NCBI GenBank assembly: GCA_008690995.1
Contig: VRMN01000011.1
Span: forward strand, 1-64,000
Direction: 5' to 3'
From: Porphyridium purpureum
Taxonomy: Eukaryota > Rhodophyta > Bangiophyceae > Porphyridiales > Porphyridiaceae
DNA length: 64,000 bases
Positions 19,600 to 29,233 of the stretch are shown one piece after another. Every line of letters begins with the position of its first letter. Position 1 is the stretch's first letter. Position numbers and translations under genes: made by a program. Under the pieces are notes generated by a model. The model made no database searches. It was not told the DNA's origin and saw only the letters and a program-made list of their open reading frames with translations.

Positions 19600-20778
19600 A
19601 TGTCAACGAGAGGCGGTGCAGCGGGAGGAGCCAGGGGAGCGGCGGCGCGAGGAGGATCGCGTGGACGCGGAAAAGGGCACCACCTGACCACCGCTCGGGA
19701 GAAGGGGGCGATGGCGGAACTGCCGTTGTTAAAGTACACGGCGCGCGGATCCACCCCCGCCTACACTGTGGTCGCTTGGTTCAAAGAGTTAGGGAACTAC
19801 GTCAGGCTCCACTTTGGAGAAGTTGGACGTATCTTCGATCTGAGCGAGCATGGAATGGAATACCCAACAGCAAATCCTCCATCTGCAGAGGCATTCGCAG
19901 CGGCAGAATTGTCGGGCCTCCCTCAAGATGTCGCAGCTCTCGTCAAGGCCGAGAACGTGCGCATAGTCATGCAGAGCTACCATAAGAAAGTCCGGGAGCT
20001 CGAAGAGGCCAAACCGAAGGTGTTTGCCGTGATCGTGGGGCAGCTGAGTGAAGCGTCTGTAGACGCACTGAAGCGCATGGGCTCATTCGATGAGCTGGCA
20101 GCTTCTGCCAACGATCCCCTGGAGCTCGCCAAGCAGGTGCTTGCAGTGCACATGACGCTCGGATCTGACAGCGCTGTTCAGAATCAGCTGTATGCGGCGG
20201 AAATGTTCCACAAGCTGGCAATGGAACCGGGTGAGTCGCTCGTGCATTTTCGAGCCAGGTTCGACGCGACAGTGCGAGCCATGGATGCCGTTGGCGAGCA
20301 CACAGGAGACGCGAAGAGGCTGGCTGCCGACTTCGCGCGCAAGCTCGAGATTTCGGGAGCGCACAGAAACACCATAGTGCACCTGCAAAACACGGGCGCG
20401 GTACTGGACACAGTGAATGAGATTGTGCGAGCAGTTTCAAACTATAAAGTCGTTCCAGTTGGAGCGGTCCCACGGGTCGGTACAACTTTTGTGGCAGGAC
20501 GTGAAGACGACGAAAGCAACGATGAGGATGAACCTCATTCCGGCAGCAAACCCGTGAAGCGCAAGGTGGATGTGAGCCGGGTGCGCTGCTACAATTGCCA
20601 GAGGATGGGCCACTTCAAATCGGACTGCACTGAACCAAACGTGGTGGTCACTCTTCGCCAGGAAGTTGAAGAGATGAAGAAAGCCCTGAGGGCAAAGAAG
20701 AAAGAGCGCAGCACTACGATGGTGGCCGTAGACGACGATGAGGCGACAGGTGGAAGTGAGTCGGGGAGCGACATTTGA
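19600..20778 (+). CDS. Gag protein of the copia element
   Basis: This is the nucleocapsid polyprotein part of the retroelement. The ATG at 19600 lies just after the 5' LTR. The N-terminus is Gly/Arg-rich and the centre resembles the UBN2-type copia Gag domain. Near the end is a CCHC zinc knuckle, CYNCQRMGHFKSDC, that binds the element's RNA. It is followed directly by the pol frame. Confidence 0.9.
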   Translation: MSTRGGAAGGARGAAARGGSRGRGKGHHLTTAREKGAMAELPLLKYTARGSTPAYTVVAWFKELGNYVRLHFGEVGRIFDLSEHGMEYPTANPPSAEAFAAAELSGLPQDVAALVKAENVRIVMQSYHKKVRELEEAKPKVFAVIVGQLSEASVDALKRMGSFDELAASANDPLELAKQVLAVHMTLGSDSAVQNQLYAAEMFHKLAMEPGESLVHFRARFDATVRAMDAVGEHTGDAKRLAADFARKLEISGAHRNTIVHLQNTGAVLDTVNEIVRAVSNYKVVPVGAVPRVGTTFVAGREDDESNDEDEPHSGSKPVKRKVDVSRVRCYNCQRMGHFKSDCTEPNVVVTLRQEVEEMKKALRAKKKERSTTMVAVDDDEATGGSESGSDI

Positions 20779-23700
20779 CGGCGCGGCGCGTTGCTGCCAA
20801 AGCAGCACCGCGCGACTGTCTGCACAGGTGAGACGTTTGCAGTAGGAGAAATCGGGATTGACAGTTGCTCCAGCGACCACGTCTTTCGCGACCGTGACCT
20901 CGTGAAAAACACGAGGCGCGCAGCGAAAACGCTATTGTTGAACGGCATCAATTCGGCAAAGCCAGTGCGCATCGCATGTATTGGGGACAGTGAGTTTGGC
21001 ACTGTCTACCTTTCGCGCAAGGTCTGCGGAAACGTACTCAGCCTGGGACGGTTGCGTGCTGACGGGCATAAAGTGCTCTTTCATGATAGGTCTAATACAT
21101 TTAGACTCTATTACGATAAAAGCATCTTTACGTTCCGTCCGCGCGCAGACCACATCTACACTACCACACTCCCAATCACCATAGGCAAAACACTGCTGCT
21201 CGAAGGAACAGCTGCGGAACGAGAAAATGATTTTTCGCCGAGACAGGTGGCAAGCGCAAAAGCGGCGCGCGATTTGGCGCGCAGGATGGCATATCCGTCA
21301 CTCAAAAACTTGAGAGACGCACTGAGAAATGGCGGCATAATGAATTGCGAGGTGAGCGCGCGTGACGTAGATCGCGCGGAGACAATCTGGGGCCCCGCGG
21401 TACCGGTTCTAAAAGGACGAGCCACCGGCCACAAAAGCCCGATCGAGCAGGAGTCCTGTCAAGCACGGATGAGTCGCGAAATATCACTGCGCACAGACTT
21501 AATGTTTGTAGACGGCTATGTGTTCGTTGTGAGCGTGTGTAAGCCCATGCAATATATATTGCTGGATCGTGTCACGAGCAAGAGCGCTCATCATCTGCAA
21601 GAGGCGTTGCATAAGCAGTTCGCTAGCTTGAAAAGCTTCGGTGCAAAAGTTGTCGAGATCCGCAGCGACCCAGAGAGCGGAATTGTGGCCGCAGTTGACT
21701 GGATGAAAAGCAATGGTGTGATCCCAGACATACTGGCCGCAGGCGAGGCTGTCCAGCCCGCAGAAAGGGCCATCAGAATGGTGAAAGAGCGAATGCGGTG
21801 CGTCCTGAGCGGCTTACCATTCCGAATGCCGAAGAGCCTAACCGGGTTCCTGGCTGAGTATGTAGTGCAGCGCATAAACATGATGAAAAGCTCCGTTGCG
21901 CCAGAGTACGATGGGCGATCGCCATATGAGGATCTGACAGGGCGCCTGGTTGACGCGAAGAAGGAGCTAGCACTCGGATTTGGAGACTATTGCCAGTCGC
22001 ACAGCAAGAGCGTCGACAGCACAATGGCCGAACGAACGACAGGATGCATCGCGCTGCGTCCGACCTTAAACCTGGCCGGATCATGGCTGTTCTACAACCT
22101 CAATACAAAGAACATCATCACGCGACAGAAGTGGAACCAGTTACCGCATCCAGACTTCGTTATATCCAGGATGAACGAAATTGCTGAGCAACAGAGTGCG
22201 AGTGGTGTCGTCACAGATATTGAGGACCAGCCGCATGACGACGAAGAAGAGGACGTGGAGGGCTTGCTAATCGATGAGCAAGATCGGCCGGAGCTGAACG
22301 CAGCGGCACAGGAAGATGTCGACCTTGTTGTGGTGGAAGCGGATGAGGACGGCGACGCCTCGGTGGAAACGGCAGAAGAGAACGCGCGCCAAGCACAAGG
22401 CGATCCAGTCCTGGAAGAGCTGTGCACAGCAGAGGTAGCCAGTAATGCAGCGCAGGAGGCACTCGGAACTGAGACGCGCATTCCAACCGAACAAAGCCGC
22501 GCGGAGAGTTATAGTAATCCGCAACAAGACGTTAGAGCTCTGCGATCGCAGCTCACTGTTAGAATGCAAGCGCCGCTGGGTACCGCAAAGACGCGCTCGC
22601 CGACGAGCACGCAAGGACCTGGACAGCAACATTTTATTCCATCTGCCTCACAGATTGTGCCTCGCGCCACAGCACCCGAAGCAAGTCCAGCGATTCGGCA
22701 AGAATACCAAGGCAGCACGCTTGCACCGAGCGCTTTGAACGACCAGCGGCTTTCAGACATGAGCACGTCAGGTGGTCGGAACGGTTGCGAGCCAGAGGTC
22801 ATTGTTGATCCGCTGACAAGAACAAGCACAGCGACATACATCGACGAGCACATGGTGAAGCTGGCGGGAAAGAGGGCGCGAGCCAACGGTTCTGTGAGAG
22901 CAGAAGACATCGCCGAGAAAGTGGCCAAGCTGCAACGCAGGATTGACGAAATTGATCAGCGTGAAAAGGAAATAGTGGAAATACAGAAAAGGACAGAGAA
23001 GAATGATCGGAGCAAAACCGGAAAGCGGAAGCAGAGCAGTGAGGACTGGGCGGATGACGAAGAGTCTCACAAAGCGGACGTCAAAAAAGGACGAGCCTTT
23101 GTGCTGTCTGCGAATAAGAAGGGTCTTACAGCAAACATGAGTCTGATGTCGGCTTTCCGAAAGCATGGCTTGAAAGCGGTCCGTGCGGTCGTCAAGGAGG
23201 TTGCGCAACTGGATAGTAAGTATGGCTTTGGGGTTATCACTCCCGTGAGTGTGCAGAGCCTGTCAGAGGCTGAGAGGAAGCAGATCCTACCCACTCACAT
23301 ATTTCTCAGAGAGAAGCTTGACGCAGATGGATCGATCCAGAAAATCAAAGCCAGAGTTGTAGCGGGAGGCAATCACCAGGATCCAGCAGTGTACCCGAAG
23401 AAGTCGTCACCGACTGTTGCCACAGATAGTCTGTTATTGCTCGCAGCAATAGCAGCCAACGCAAAGTACGCTGTGGGTAAGGCTGACTTTCCCGGTGCGT
23501 TCTTGAATGCACTAATGCCTCCTGATGGTCCAAAGGTACACGTGAGGTTGGACAGGTACCTGACGAGGGTGTTATGTGGCCTAGACGACAAGTATCTTCG
23601 TTACGTGCGCTCCGATGGCGGCTTGGTGTGCGTTTTGAAAAAGGCGCTGTACGGAACAATCATGGCCGCGCGCCAGTGGTTCCTGACGGTAAAAAAGATG

Positions 23701-24798
23701 TTGCAAGAACTGCGCTTTTCGCAGAATCGATTCGACGAGTGCGTATTCAGACGCGGCAATGTATCGCTCGCAATACACGTTGACGACATAATCGTGTTCG
23801 CTCCGTCCGCGCGCGAGGTGAAAATTGTGTTGGATGAAATCGAGCGCAGGTACCCAGGACTGCAGAGAGAGCAGGGGGATACCGTCGAGTACCTGGGTAT
23901 GCGCTTTGCATTTGACAGAAGTACAGCCACTGTGCTGGTTAGCATGAATGGATACATCGGCACCATGCTGAGCGAGTTTGGTGCAAGTGGACGGGCGCGC
24001 ACGCCGGCAGGTACTGACCTGTACGAAGTGGGATCGACCGAAAGGCTCACAAGAGATAAGAAAGACGATTTCCACACGTGGACAGCGAAGCTGTTGTACG
24101 TAGCCAAACGCGTGAGGCCAGACATCCTTACGGCCGTCGGGTATCTGACGACGAGGGTGCACGAGCCGAACATTCGCGATTGGCAAAAGCTGGAGCGTGT
24201 CATGAAGTATTTGGCAGCCACCCAAGAAATGGGTCTGCGACTTGGAGCGAGCACGGAGAAAACAGTGGTCTGCGGTGCGGACGCGTCGTACGGTGCATGC
24301 GACGACTATAGGTCGGTCACGGGGACTTCGGTCACGTTGGGTACCGGGGCTGTGTACGCCAGGAGCAGCAAGCAGAAGCTTGTGACAAAAAGTTCGACAG
24401 AAGCCGAACTTGTCGCTGCCAGCGACAGTCTCGGGCAGGTGCTTTGGACGGCGCGGTTCCTTCGCGATCAAGGCTTCGAGCTCAAAGAGAGTGTGTTGCT
24501 TCAAGATAACAACTCTGCCATAGCGCTGATGAAACACGGCAAGCCAACCTCCATGAGGACAAAGCACATCGGAATCCGGTATTTCGTCGTGCACGACGCA
24601 GCGGATAGAGGCGACATACGCGTCGTGTATTGCCCAACCGAAGATCTGACCGCAGATCTGTTAACGAAACCTCTCCAGGGCAAGGTCTTTGAAAAGCACC
24701 GTGCGAACTTGCTCGGCTCCGCGAGCACGAAACACGTTGCTTATGACAACACGCGCCAAGGAGGGAGTGTGTTAAGATGTGTGGAGCATGGCGGTTAA
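20779..24798 (+). CDS. Pol polyprotein of the copia element (protease, integrase, RT, RNase H)
   Basis: In order I see: a protease region around IGIDSCSSDHVF; an integrase core; a long acidic linker; a reverse transcriptase with KARVVAGG, KADFPGAFLNA, KKALYG and the catalytic AIHVDDIIVFA; and RNase H with CGADASYG, KSSTEAELVA and LLQDNNSAI. Integrase before reverse transcriptase marks Ty1/copia. gag and pol are adjacent parts, and some members of this superfamily express such parts by recoding. How this copy does so cannot be told from sequence. Confidence 0.92.
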   Translation, partial: RRGALLPKQHRATVCTGETFAVGEIGIDSCSSDHVFRDRDLVKNTRRAAKTLLLNGINSAKPVRIACIGDSEFGTVYLSRKVCGNVLSLGRLRADGHKVLFHDRSNTFRLYYDKSIFTFRPRADHIYTTTLPITIGKTLLLEGTAAERENDFSPRQVASAKAARDLARRMAYPSLKNLRDALRNGGIMNCEVSARDVDRAETIWGPAVPVLKGRATGHKSPIEQESCQARMSREISLRTDLMFVDGYVFVVSVCKPMQYILLDRVTSKSAHHLQEALHKQFASLKSFGAKVVEIRSDPESGIVAAVDWMKSNGVIPDILAAGEAVQPAERAIRMVKERMRCVLSGLPFRMPKSLTGFLAEYVVQRINMMKSSVAPEYDGRSPYEDLTGRLVDAKKELALGFGDYCQSHSKSVDSTMAERTTGCIALRPTLNLAGSWLFYNLNTKNIITRQKWNQLPHPDFVISRMNEIAEQQSASGVVTDIEDQPHDDEEEDVEGLLIDEQDRPELNAAAQEDVDLVVVEADEDGDASVETAEENARQAQGDPVLEELCTAEVASNAAQEALGTETRIPTEQSRAESYSNPQQDVRALRSQLTVRMQAPLGTAKTRSPTSTQGPGQQHFIPSASQIVPRATAPEASPAIRQEYQGSTLAPSALNDQRLSDMSTSGGRNGCEPEVIVDPLTRTSTATYIDEHMVKLAGKRARANGSVRAEDIAEKVAKLQRRIDEIDQREKEIVEIQKRTEKNDRSKTGKRKQSSEDWADDEESHKADVKKGRAFVLSANKKGLTANMSLMSAFRKHGLKAVRAVVKEVAQLDSKYGFGVITPVSVQSLSEAERKQILPTHIFLREKLDADGSIQKIKARVVAGGNHQDPAVYPKKSSPTVATDSLLLLAAIAANAKYAVGKADFPGAFLNALMPPDGPKVHVRLDRYLTRVLCGLDDKYLRYVRSDGGLVCVLKKALYGTIMAARQWFLTVKKMLQELRFSQNRFDECVFRRGNVSLAIHVDDIIVFAPSAREVKIVLDEIERRYPGLQREQGDTVEYLGMRFAFDRSTATVLVSMNGYIGTMLSEFGASGRARTPAGTDLYEVGSTERLTRDKKDDFHTWTAKLLYVAKRVRPDILTAVGYLTTRVHEPNIRDWQKLERVMKYLAATQEMGLRLGASTEKTVVCGADASYGACDDYRSVTGTSVTLGTGAVYARSSKQKLVTKSSTEAELVAASDSLGQVLWTARFLRDQGFELKESVLLQDNNSAIALMKHGKPTSMRTKHIGIRYFVVHDAADRGDIRVVYCPTEDLTADLLTKPLQGKVFEKHRANLLGSASTKHVAYDNTRQGGSVLRCVEHGG

Positions 24799-25076
24799 CG
24801 GTTAGTGGTTAGCTTTTAGTCGTTAAGCCGTTAAGCTGATCACTGATAAGGGACGTGACTTGAGAAGGGAAACTCTCGGCTGCGGTTGTTGGCCGGCGGT
24901 AGGAGCGTAGGAGAATGGGTCCGTTGGCTTATAAGTCGCGCGCGAAGCTCGGTGCTGAGCGCGAGCGCGGTGGGCTTCGGTAGGGAGTGCGAGTTGGAAA
25001 AGTTATACGTTTAGAACTTGATAAACTTGGTCGTTGGATTGGAGGTTGTCCATCAGCGGAGCGAGGTTTCCGAACA
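24770..25076 (+). repeat. 3' LTR of the copia element
   Basis: It has the same 307-base length and sequence as the 5' LTR apart from one base. It is preceded by a purine tract (CCAAGGAGGGAG) suitable for plus-strand priming. The pol frame runs a few codons into it. Confidence 0.95.
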
Positions 25077-25081
25077 ACGCA
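25077..25081. repeat. Right target-site duplication ACGCA
   Basis: This is the exact copy of the five bases at 19275-19279, which flank the other end of the element. Confidence 0.9.
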
Positions 25082-25524
25082 TCGGCTCCAAGCACGTGTA
25101 CCCACGTCGTGATCAACTGTACTTTATTCCTGCACTCAAACACTGTACACGGGCACAGTACTTCTGCGGCGCACGCAGTTGAGGCATCACGAAAAAGGGT
25201 GACCGCAAAATGGCCAAAAGAGTCACAGTTTGATATGAAAACGGTGACCACACCCTAGTAACCCTAGGAACCCTAGAGACCGCACCACGTCAACTCATGA
25301 AAGAGAAAAATCTGAGTGTGCGTGGTCGCGGTACGTGGCAAGGGTTTGTACGAGGGGGGGAGAGAGGCAGAGGGAAGGAGGGGGAAAGGGTGTGTAGGTG
25401 GGGTGCGTGTGTGTGTGTGTGCTGTGTGGGTAGTGTGGGTAGTGGTGTGAGAGGTGTGGGAGGAGGGTAGGGTGTTCGTGTGTGTGTGTGTGTGTCGAGA
25501 GACAGAGCGACAGGAAGAGCAGAG
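25082..25524. promoter_or_regulatory. Upstream region of the Tudor-SN gene
   Basis: ACTGTAC is found at 25116-25122 and 25142-25148. Three ACCCTAG units, spaced about nine bases apart, lie at 25252-25279. A GT-rich microsatellite covers about 25400-25495 and runs into a GA-rich leader directly before the ATG. Confidence 0.45.
25116..25148. promoter_or_regulatory. Direct pair of ACTGTAC elements
   Basis: There are two ACTGTAC heptamers 26 bases apart, followed by a related CAGTAC at about 25156-25161. It is part of the recurring intergenic motif of this window, and its function is inferred from recurrence only. Confidence 0.3.
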
Positions 25525-28500
25525 ATGGCTGCGCCGCTCCCTCCGTTTCATACGCGGCTGCACGCGCAGGTGAAGCACGTGTTGTCTGGCGACACCGTGG
25601 TGCTGGTCAAGCCGCCTGCGCCGGGCGCGCCCGTGGCCGCGCCGCCCCCGGAGATCCGGCTCACGCTCGCGTCGCTCCAGGCGCCGCCACTCTTTCCCGA
25701 CGAGAAGCCCTGCGCGTACGACAGCCGCGAATTTCTGCGCTCGCGCCTCGTTGGCCGCGCAGTGCAATTCGTGATCGAGTACAAGGTCGAGCACGCGGGC
25801 GATAGATTGTTCGGATCGATTTTCGTCTGCGAACCTGTCGCGCCCGCGCCGGCCGATGGATCCAGTGGTGACACGGCGTCCTCGGACGCGCACCCAAAGC
25901 CGGCGCAGATTTGGACCTCGGTGTCCAAGGCGGTCGTCCGCGCGGGCATGGCCAAGGTGCGCGCACCGCTCAACGACCGCGAGGCGTGCGCAAAGGACAT
26001 AGACGAGCTGCGTGCGCTCGAGGAGACCGCACAGACCGAGCAGATCGGGATATATAGCCCAGATGCCCCCATCCGGCTTCGCCAGCTCGCGCCAGCCATG
26101 TCGTCGAATGAACTGTTAGCCCTCATGAAGGGACACGCGTTTCGCGCGACAGTGGAGTTTGTCATCACGGGATCTGTCTTCCGAGTGCTTGTTTCGTTAC
26201 CGGACGGCACATACCGAGCCATGAGCGTGCAGCTTGCCGGACTACAGTGCCCGGGCTTTCGGCGCGAGGCCGGCAGCGAAAAGCCGCTCCCTCTGCCGTT
26301 CGCTCTGAACGCCAAGTTTTTCAGCGAAATGCGAGTGCTTGGACGCGAGATCCACTTTGTCGTCGAGCATGGAGAAAGAAATGCGGCGAGCATGACGGGA
26401 GACTGGCCACTGTATGTGCGTATACTGTCGGTCACCGCTCCGGCGGGAAGCGGCGCAGAAAAGGAAAGTGCCACTCTGGACTTGGGGGAGGAATTGCTTC
26501 GGGCAGGATTTGCCAAGACCTTGAGCTGGTCGCTGGGCGAGTCTGGAGTCGACTCGATGCGCATGCGGCTTGCCGAGAAGGCCGCTCGCGACGCCCGCCG
26601 CGGCGTATGGGTGTCATTCGAGCCGCCGGCCGGCGCGCAGCTTGGCGCAGCCTTGTCGGCACCATTCGAGGCGACCGTTCAGGAAGTTTTCTCAGGAGAC
26701 ACATTAGTTGTGGTTCCGGAGTCTGGTCCGCACGCTCTCTCACCCGTGCGCATTAGCTTGGCTTCAGTGCGAGCGCCACGCCCAGCACGCGGTATGCAAA
26801 AGGAGGAGTACATGGGCGCCGATGCTCGCGAGTTTTTGCGTAGGAAATGCATCGGCAAACGCGTATCCGTACATGTGCAGTATCAGCGTGTCCCACAGGC
26901 TGCACAGCAGAGCCAGGCGTCTTCTTCAGGAACCGCTCCGATGCTTTTTGCTGACGTTTTTCAGGACCGTCCGGCGGCGGCCGCTTCAAATGCTTCGGAA
27001 AAGCTAAATGGTTCCGAGTCCTCGGGTAGCCCAAGAATGTGCCTGAGCACTGAGCTTGTTCGCGCAGGCTATGCTACCGTGATCAAGCACCGATCAGGAG
27101 AGGATACGTCAAGCGTCTATGAAGATCTGCTGCAAGAGGAATCTCAGGCCGTTGAAAAAAAGCGCGGCCTTCACAAGCCAAGCCCGGCCGGCAGTGGTGC
27201 ACCGCGGCGCGTGAATGATCTAGGAGCTCCAGATGCCAAGAAGCGCGCTCGGGACATGCTTCCCTTTTTGGAGAAAGCTGGCGCCATGCGAGGAGTAGTT
27301 GAGCACGCCTCGACGGGCTCACGGTTCCGCGTTTACATACCCAAGGATCACATGATCATTCCTGTTGCTTTGCGCGCCGCGCGCGCCCCGGCTCCTGCAC
27401 GCCGGAACGCCACTGGCGCGACCGGTACTGCCGCAGCAGAGCGTGGTGATCCCATGGGTGACGAGGCTTTATTTTTTGCGCGCAGCATGTTTCTGCAGCG
27501 CGATGTGGATGTAACAGTTTGCGGCATCGACCGCAATGGCACATATCTTGTGGATCTGCGTCTGGCAGACGGCTCAAGTCATTCTTCAACCGCAAGTCAA
27601 AAGGCGCGCGATTGTGCCACGCTTCTGCTTGAGCACGGCTTTGCCGAGCTGTCCGTAGGGCCCAGTGGAGCCGCGGCAAGCAAACAGTACGAGAGTGCAG
27701 AGGCGAGTGCCAAAGCTGCGCGTTGCGGAATCTGGCAGATTAAGGATCCGAACGCGAGCAATGCCAAGGTTGCTGTTGAACCGGAAGAAAGTGCGACAGC
27801 GCCGGTGGATCGAACTCCTGTCGCTGTGCGGGTGGTGGAGGTCGGTGTTGGCGGGCGCATTTTCTATCGCAAGCTAGACGTGACTGGCGACGACGGCATG
27901 GGCGCGATTTCGGCGGCGCTGGCGGCCGTAGCGGTGGACGACACGACCTGCGCAGACGCGCGCGAGTTTAAGGTGGGCGAAATGGTGCTCCTCAGGTACC
28001 CGAATGGAGTGTTCCGTGCGCGGGTACTGAGCAAGAACAATACGGCTAACGAGCTGCGCGTGCGGTACTCGGACTTTGGTCTGGAGGACGTAGTGTCCGC
28101 AGCCGACGTGGAGCGGCTACTGGACGTGTCGCGCCTGTCCAGCATGGATGCGCTTGCGCGTGAGCTTACGCTGGACGGCGTCGTCGTAGCGGGTGGTGGC
28201 TATCAGGAAGCGTCTCTGGAGGACAATGCCTTTTCGGACGCACAGTACGCAGATGATGCCCTCGCGTGGCTGCGCGAGCAGATCATGAACCAGACCATGG
28301 ATATGGTGCCTGTGCGTGTTGACAAGACGCGAAACGTGACACACGCCGAGCTTTACTTTGCCGGCGACGCCCCGCGACAATCCTCACGGTCCGGTATGGA
28401 AGCGCCAAACGGCGAGGCTGCGGCTCACAACAAGCTCTCGGTGAATCAGCTCGCGCTGCGCCAGGGCTTTGCCCGCGTGCTGCGCTCCAAGTCGACTGCC

Positions 28501-28617
28501 GGGCGCGGCGCGCAGAGCAAGTACGGCGCGGACGAGCTCATCGCTCGCTCCGCACGCTTGCGTCTGTTCGAGTATGGCGACCCGTACGCATCCGACCAGG
28601 ACGACGAATCCCGCTAG
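25525..28617 (+). CDS. TSN: Tudor staphylococcal nuclease protein (Tudor-SN/SND1)
   Basis: The 1030-residue protein has the full family order. Four SNase-like domains lie at about residues 10-185, 200-365, 375-560 and 580-740. Each opens with a VKHVLSGDTVVLV or ATVQEVFSGDTLVVV type strand and contains a YDSREFLR or GADAREFLRRK motif. A Tudor domain follows at about 770-865 (FKVGEMVLLRYPNGVFRARV, then VRYSDFGLEDVV), interrupting a fifth, partial SNase fold that runs to the end. Tudor-SN proteins bind RNA and methylarginine partners. They act in mRNA stability, stress granules and, in some species, small-RNA decay. Length and order match plant and animal homologues. The ATG at 25525 sits right after a GA-rich leader. 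The gene has no intron, and the copia element lies 450 bases upstream. Confidence 0.95.
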   Translation: MAAPLPPFHTRLHAQVKHVLSGDTVVLVKPPAPGAPVAAPPPEIRLTLASLQAPPLFPDEKPCAYDSREFLRSRLVGRAVQFVIEYKVEHAGDRLFGSIFVCEPVAPAPADGSSGDTASSDAHPKPAQIWTSVSKAVVRAGMAKVRAPLNDREACAKDIDELRALEETAQTEQIGIYSPDAPIRLRQLAPAMSSNELLALMKGHAFRATVEFVITGSVFRVLVSLPDGTYRAMSVQLAGLQCPGFRREAGSEKPLPLPFALNAKFFSEMRVLGREIHFVVEHGERNAASMTGDWPLYVRILSVTAPAGSGAEKESATLDLGEELLRAGFAKTLSWSLGESGVDSMRMRLAEKAARDARRGVWVSFEPPAGAQLGAALSAPFEATVQEVFSGDTLVVVPESGPHALSPVRISLASVRAPRPARGMQKEEYMGADAREFLRRKCIGKRVSVHVQYQRVPQAAQQSQASSSGTAPMLFADVFQDRPAAAASNASEKLNGSESSGSPRMCLSTELVRAGYATVIKHRSGEDTSSVYEDLLQEESQAVEKKRGLHKPSPAGSGAPRRVNDLGAPDAKKRARDMLPFLEKAGAMRGVVEHASTGSRFRVYIPKDHMIIPVALRAARAPAPARRNATGATGTAAAERGDPMGDEALFFARSMFLQRDVDVTVCGIDRNGTYLVDLRLADGSSHSSTASQKARDCATLLLEHGFAELSVGPSGAAASKQYESAEASAKAARCGIWQIKDPNASNAKVAVEPEESATAPVDRTPVAVRVVEVGVGGRIFYRKLDVTGDDGMGAISAALAAVAVDDTTCADAREFKVGEMVLLRYPNGVFRARVLSKNNTANELRVRYSDFGLEDVVSAADVERLLDVSRLSSMDALARELTLDGVVVAGGGYQEASLEDNAFSDAQYADDALAWLREQIMNQTMDMVPVRVDKTRNVTHAELYFAGDAPRQSSRSGMEAPNGEAAAHNKLSVNQLALRQGFARVLRSKSTAGRGAQSKYGADELIARSARLRLFEYGDPYASDQDDESR

Positions 28618-29233
28618 CCATCAGCATCATCACCGCCAGCACGACCTGCAGCACGAAAAGCGGCAGCGAAGATGGGGCCAACGTTTTCACGCGATGCAGC
28701 CACGTTTCCGCATCGCGCCGCTGCTGTGCGCCACACGCTGCGGATCCCTCCCGTCACACCGGATGCCAGCCATGCCGCGCGACTGCCTGCCAACGATGCC
28801 AACGATGCAAATTCAACAAATATCTGCGTGAGTTGGCAAAAACGGTTTCGAGTTTTCGACCTTAGAAAAAGAAAAACCCGAAAACCAGCCCAAACAGCGC
28901 CAATTTGCCGGGGTTTGCGCAGAAACGCACTTACAGGCTCCAATGGCGGGTTGTCGCAACTGCGCACGCACAGGATCGCGCGCGCGCGCCACAACGCAGT
29001 CAGCCCAGCCTGTGGTCTGGTGACGCGGCGCGGCACAGACACACAGCGGTATATAGCGTGCCGCAGTGGTTAGCGGGCACCCCGCGGCGCTCGATCACCG
29101 GAGGTACTCGACGCAGGCCTGTGGATGTCGTAGCCCACCGCGACCCCGTGGCACCGAAGCTGCAGCGTGGCGCGCGGGCAACTCAGGCGCGAGCAGCTGG
29201 CCGCTTGGGCTCGGTGGATGTACGGCAGGAAAC
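28618..29233. other. Intergenic region between two rightward genes
   Basis: No gene is recognisable. A TATATA-like word at about 29050 (GGTATATAGCG) lies 180 bases before the next start and could be a TATA box. Confidence 0.35.

Larger units (their letters stand above)
19280..25076 (+). mobile_element. Ty1/copia LTR retrotransposon, whole-looking and very young
   Basis: This 5.8-kb element is bounded by two 307-base LTRs that differ at a single base by my reading, with a perfect 5-base target duplication (ACGCA). Internally it carries a gag frame followed by a pol frame with protease, integrase, reverse transcriptase and RNase H in that order, which defines Ty1/copia. A purine-rich tract lies just before the 3' LTR. 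I see no classical initiator-tRNA primer site after the 5' LTR. The near-identical LTRs and intact target duplication indicate recent insertion. No clear break is visible. Confidence 0.95.

Noticed and set aside
19587-19605. Primer-binding site complementary to initiator tRNA after the 5' LTR
   Set aside because: The bases after the LTR do not resemble the usual TGGTATCAGAGC type site, so I could not name the primer tRNA.
23581-24594. Leftward frame of 337 codons inside the retroelement
   Set aside because: It is antisense to the conserved reverse transcriptase and RNase H region with no domain of its own.
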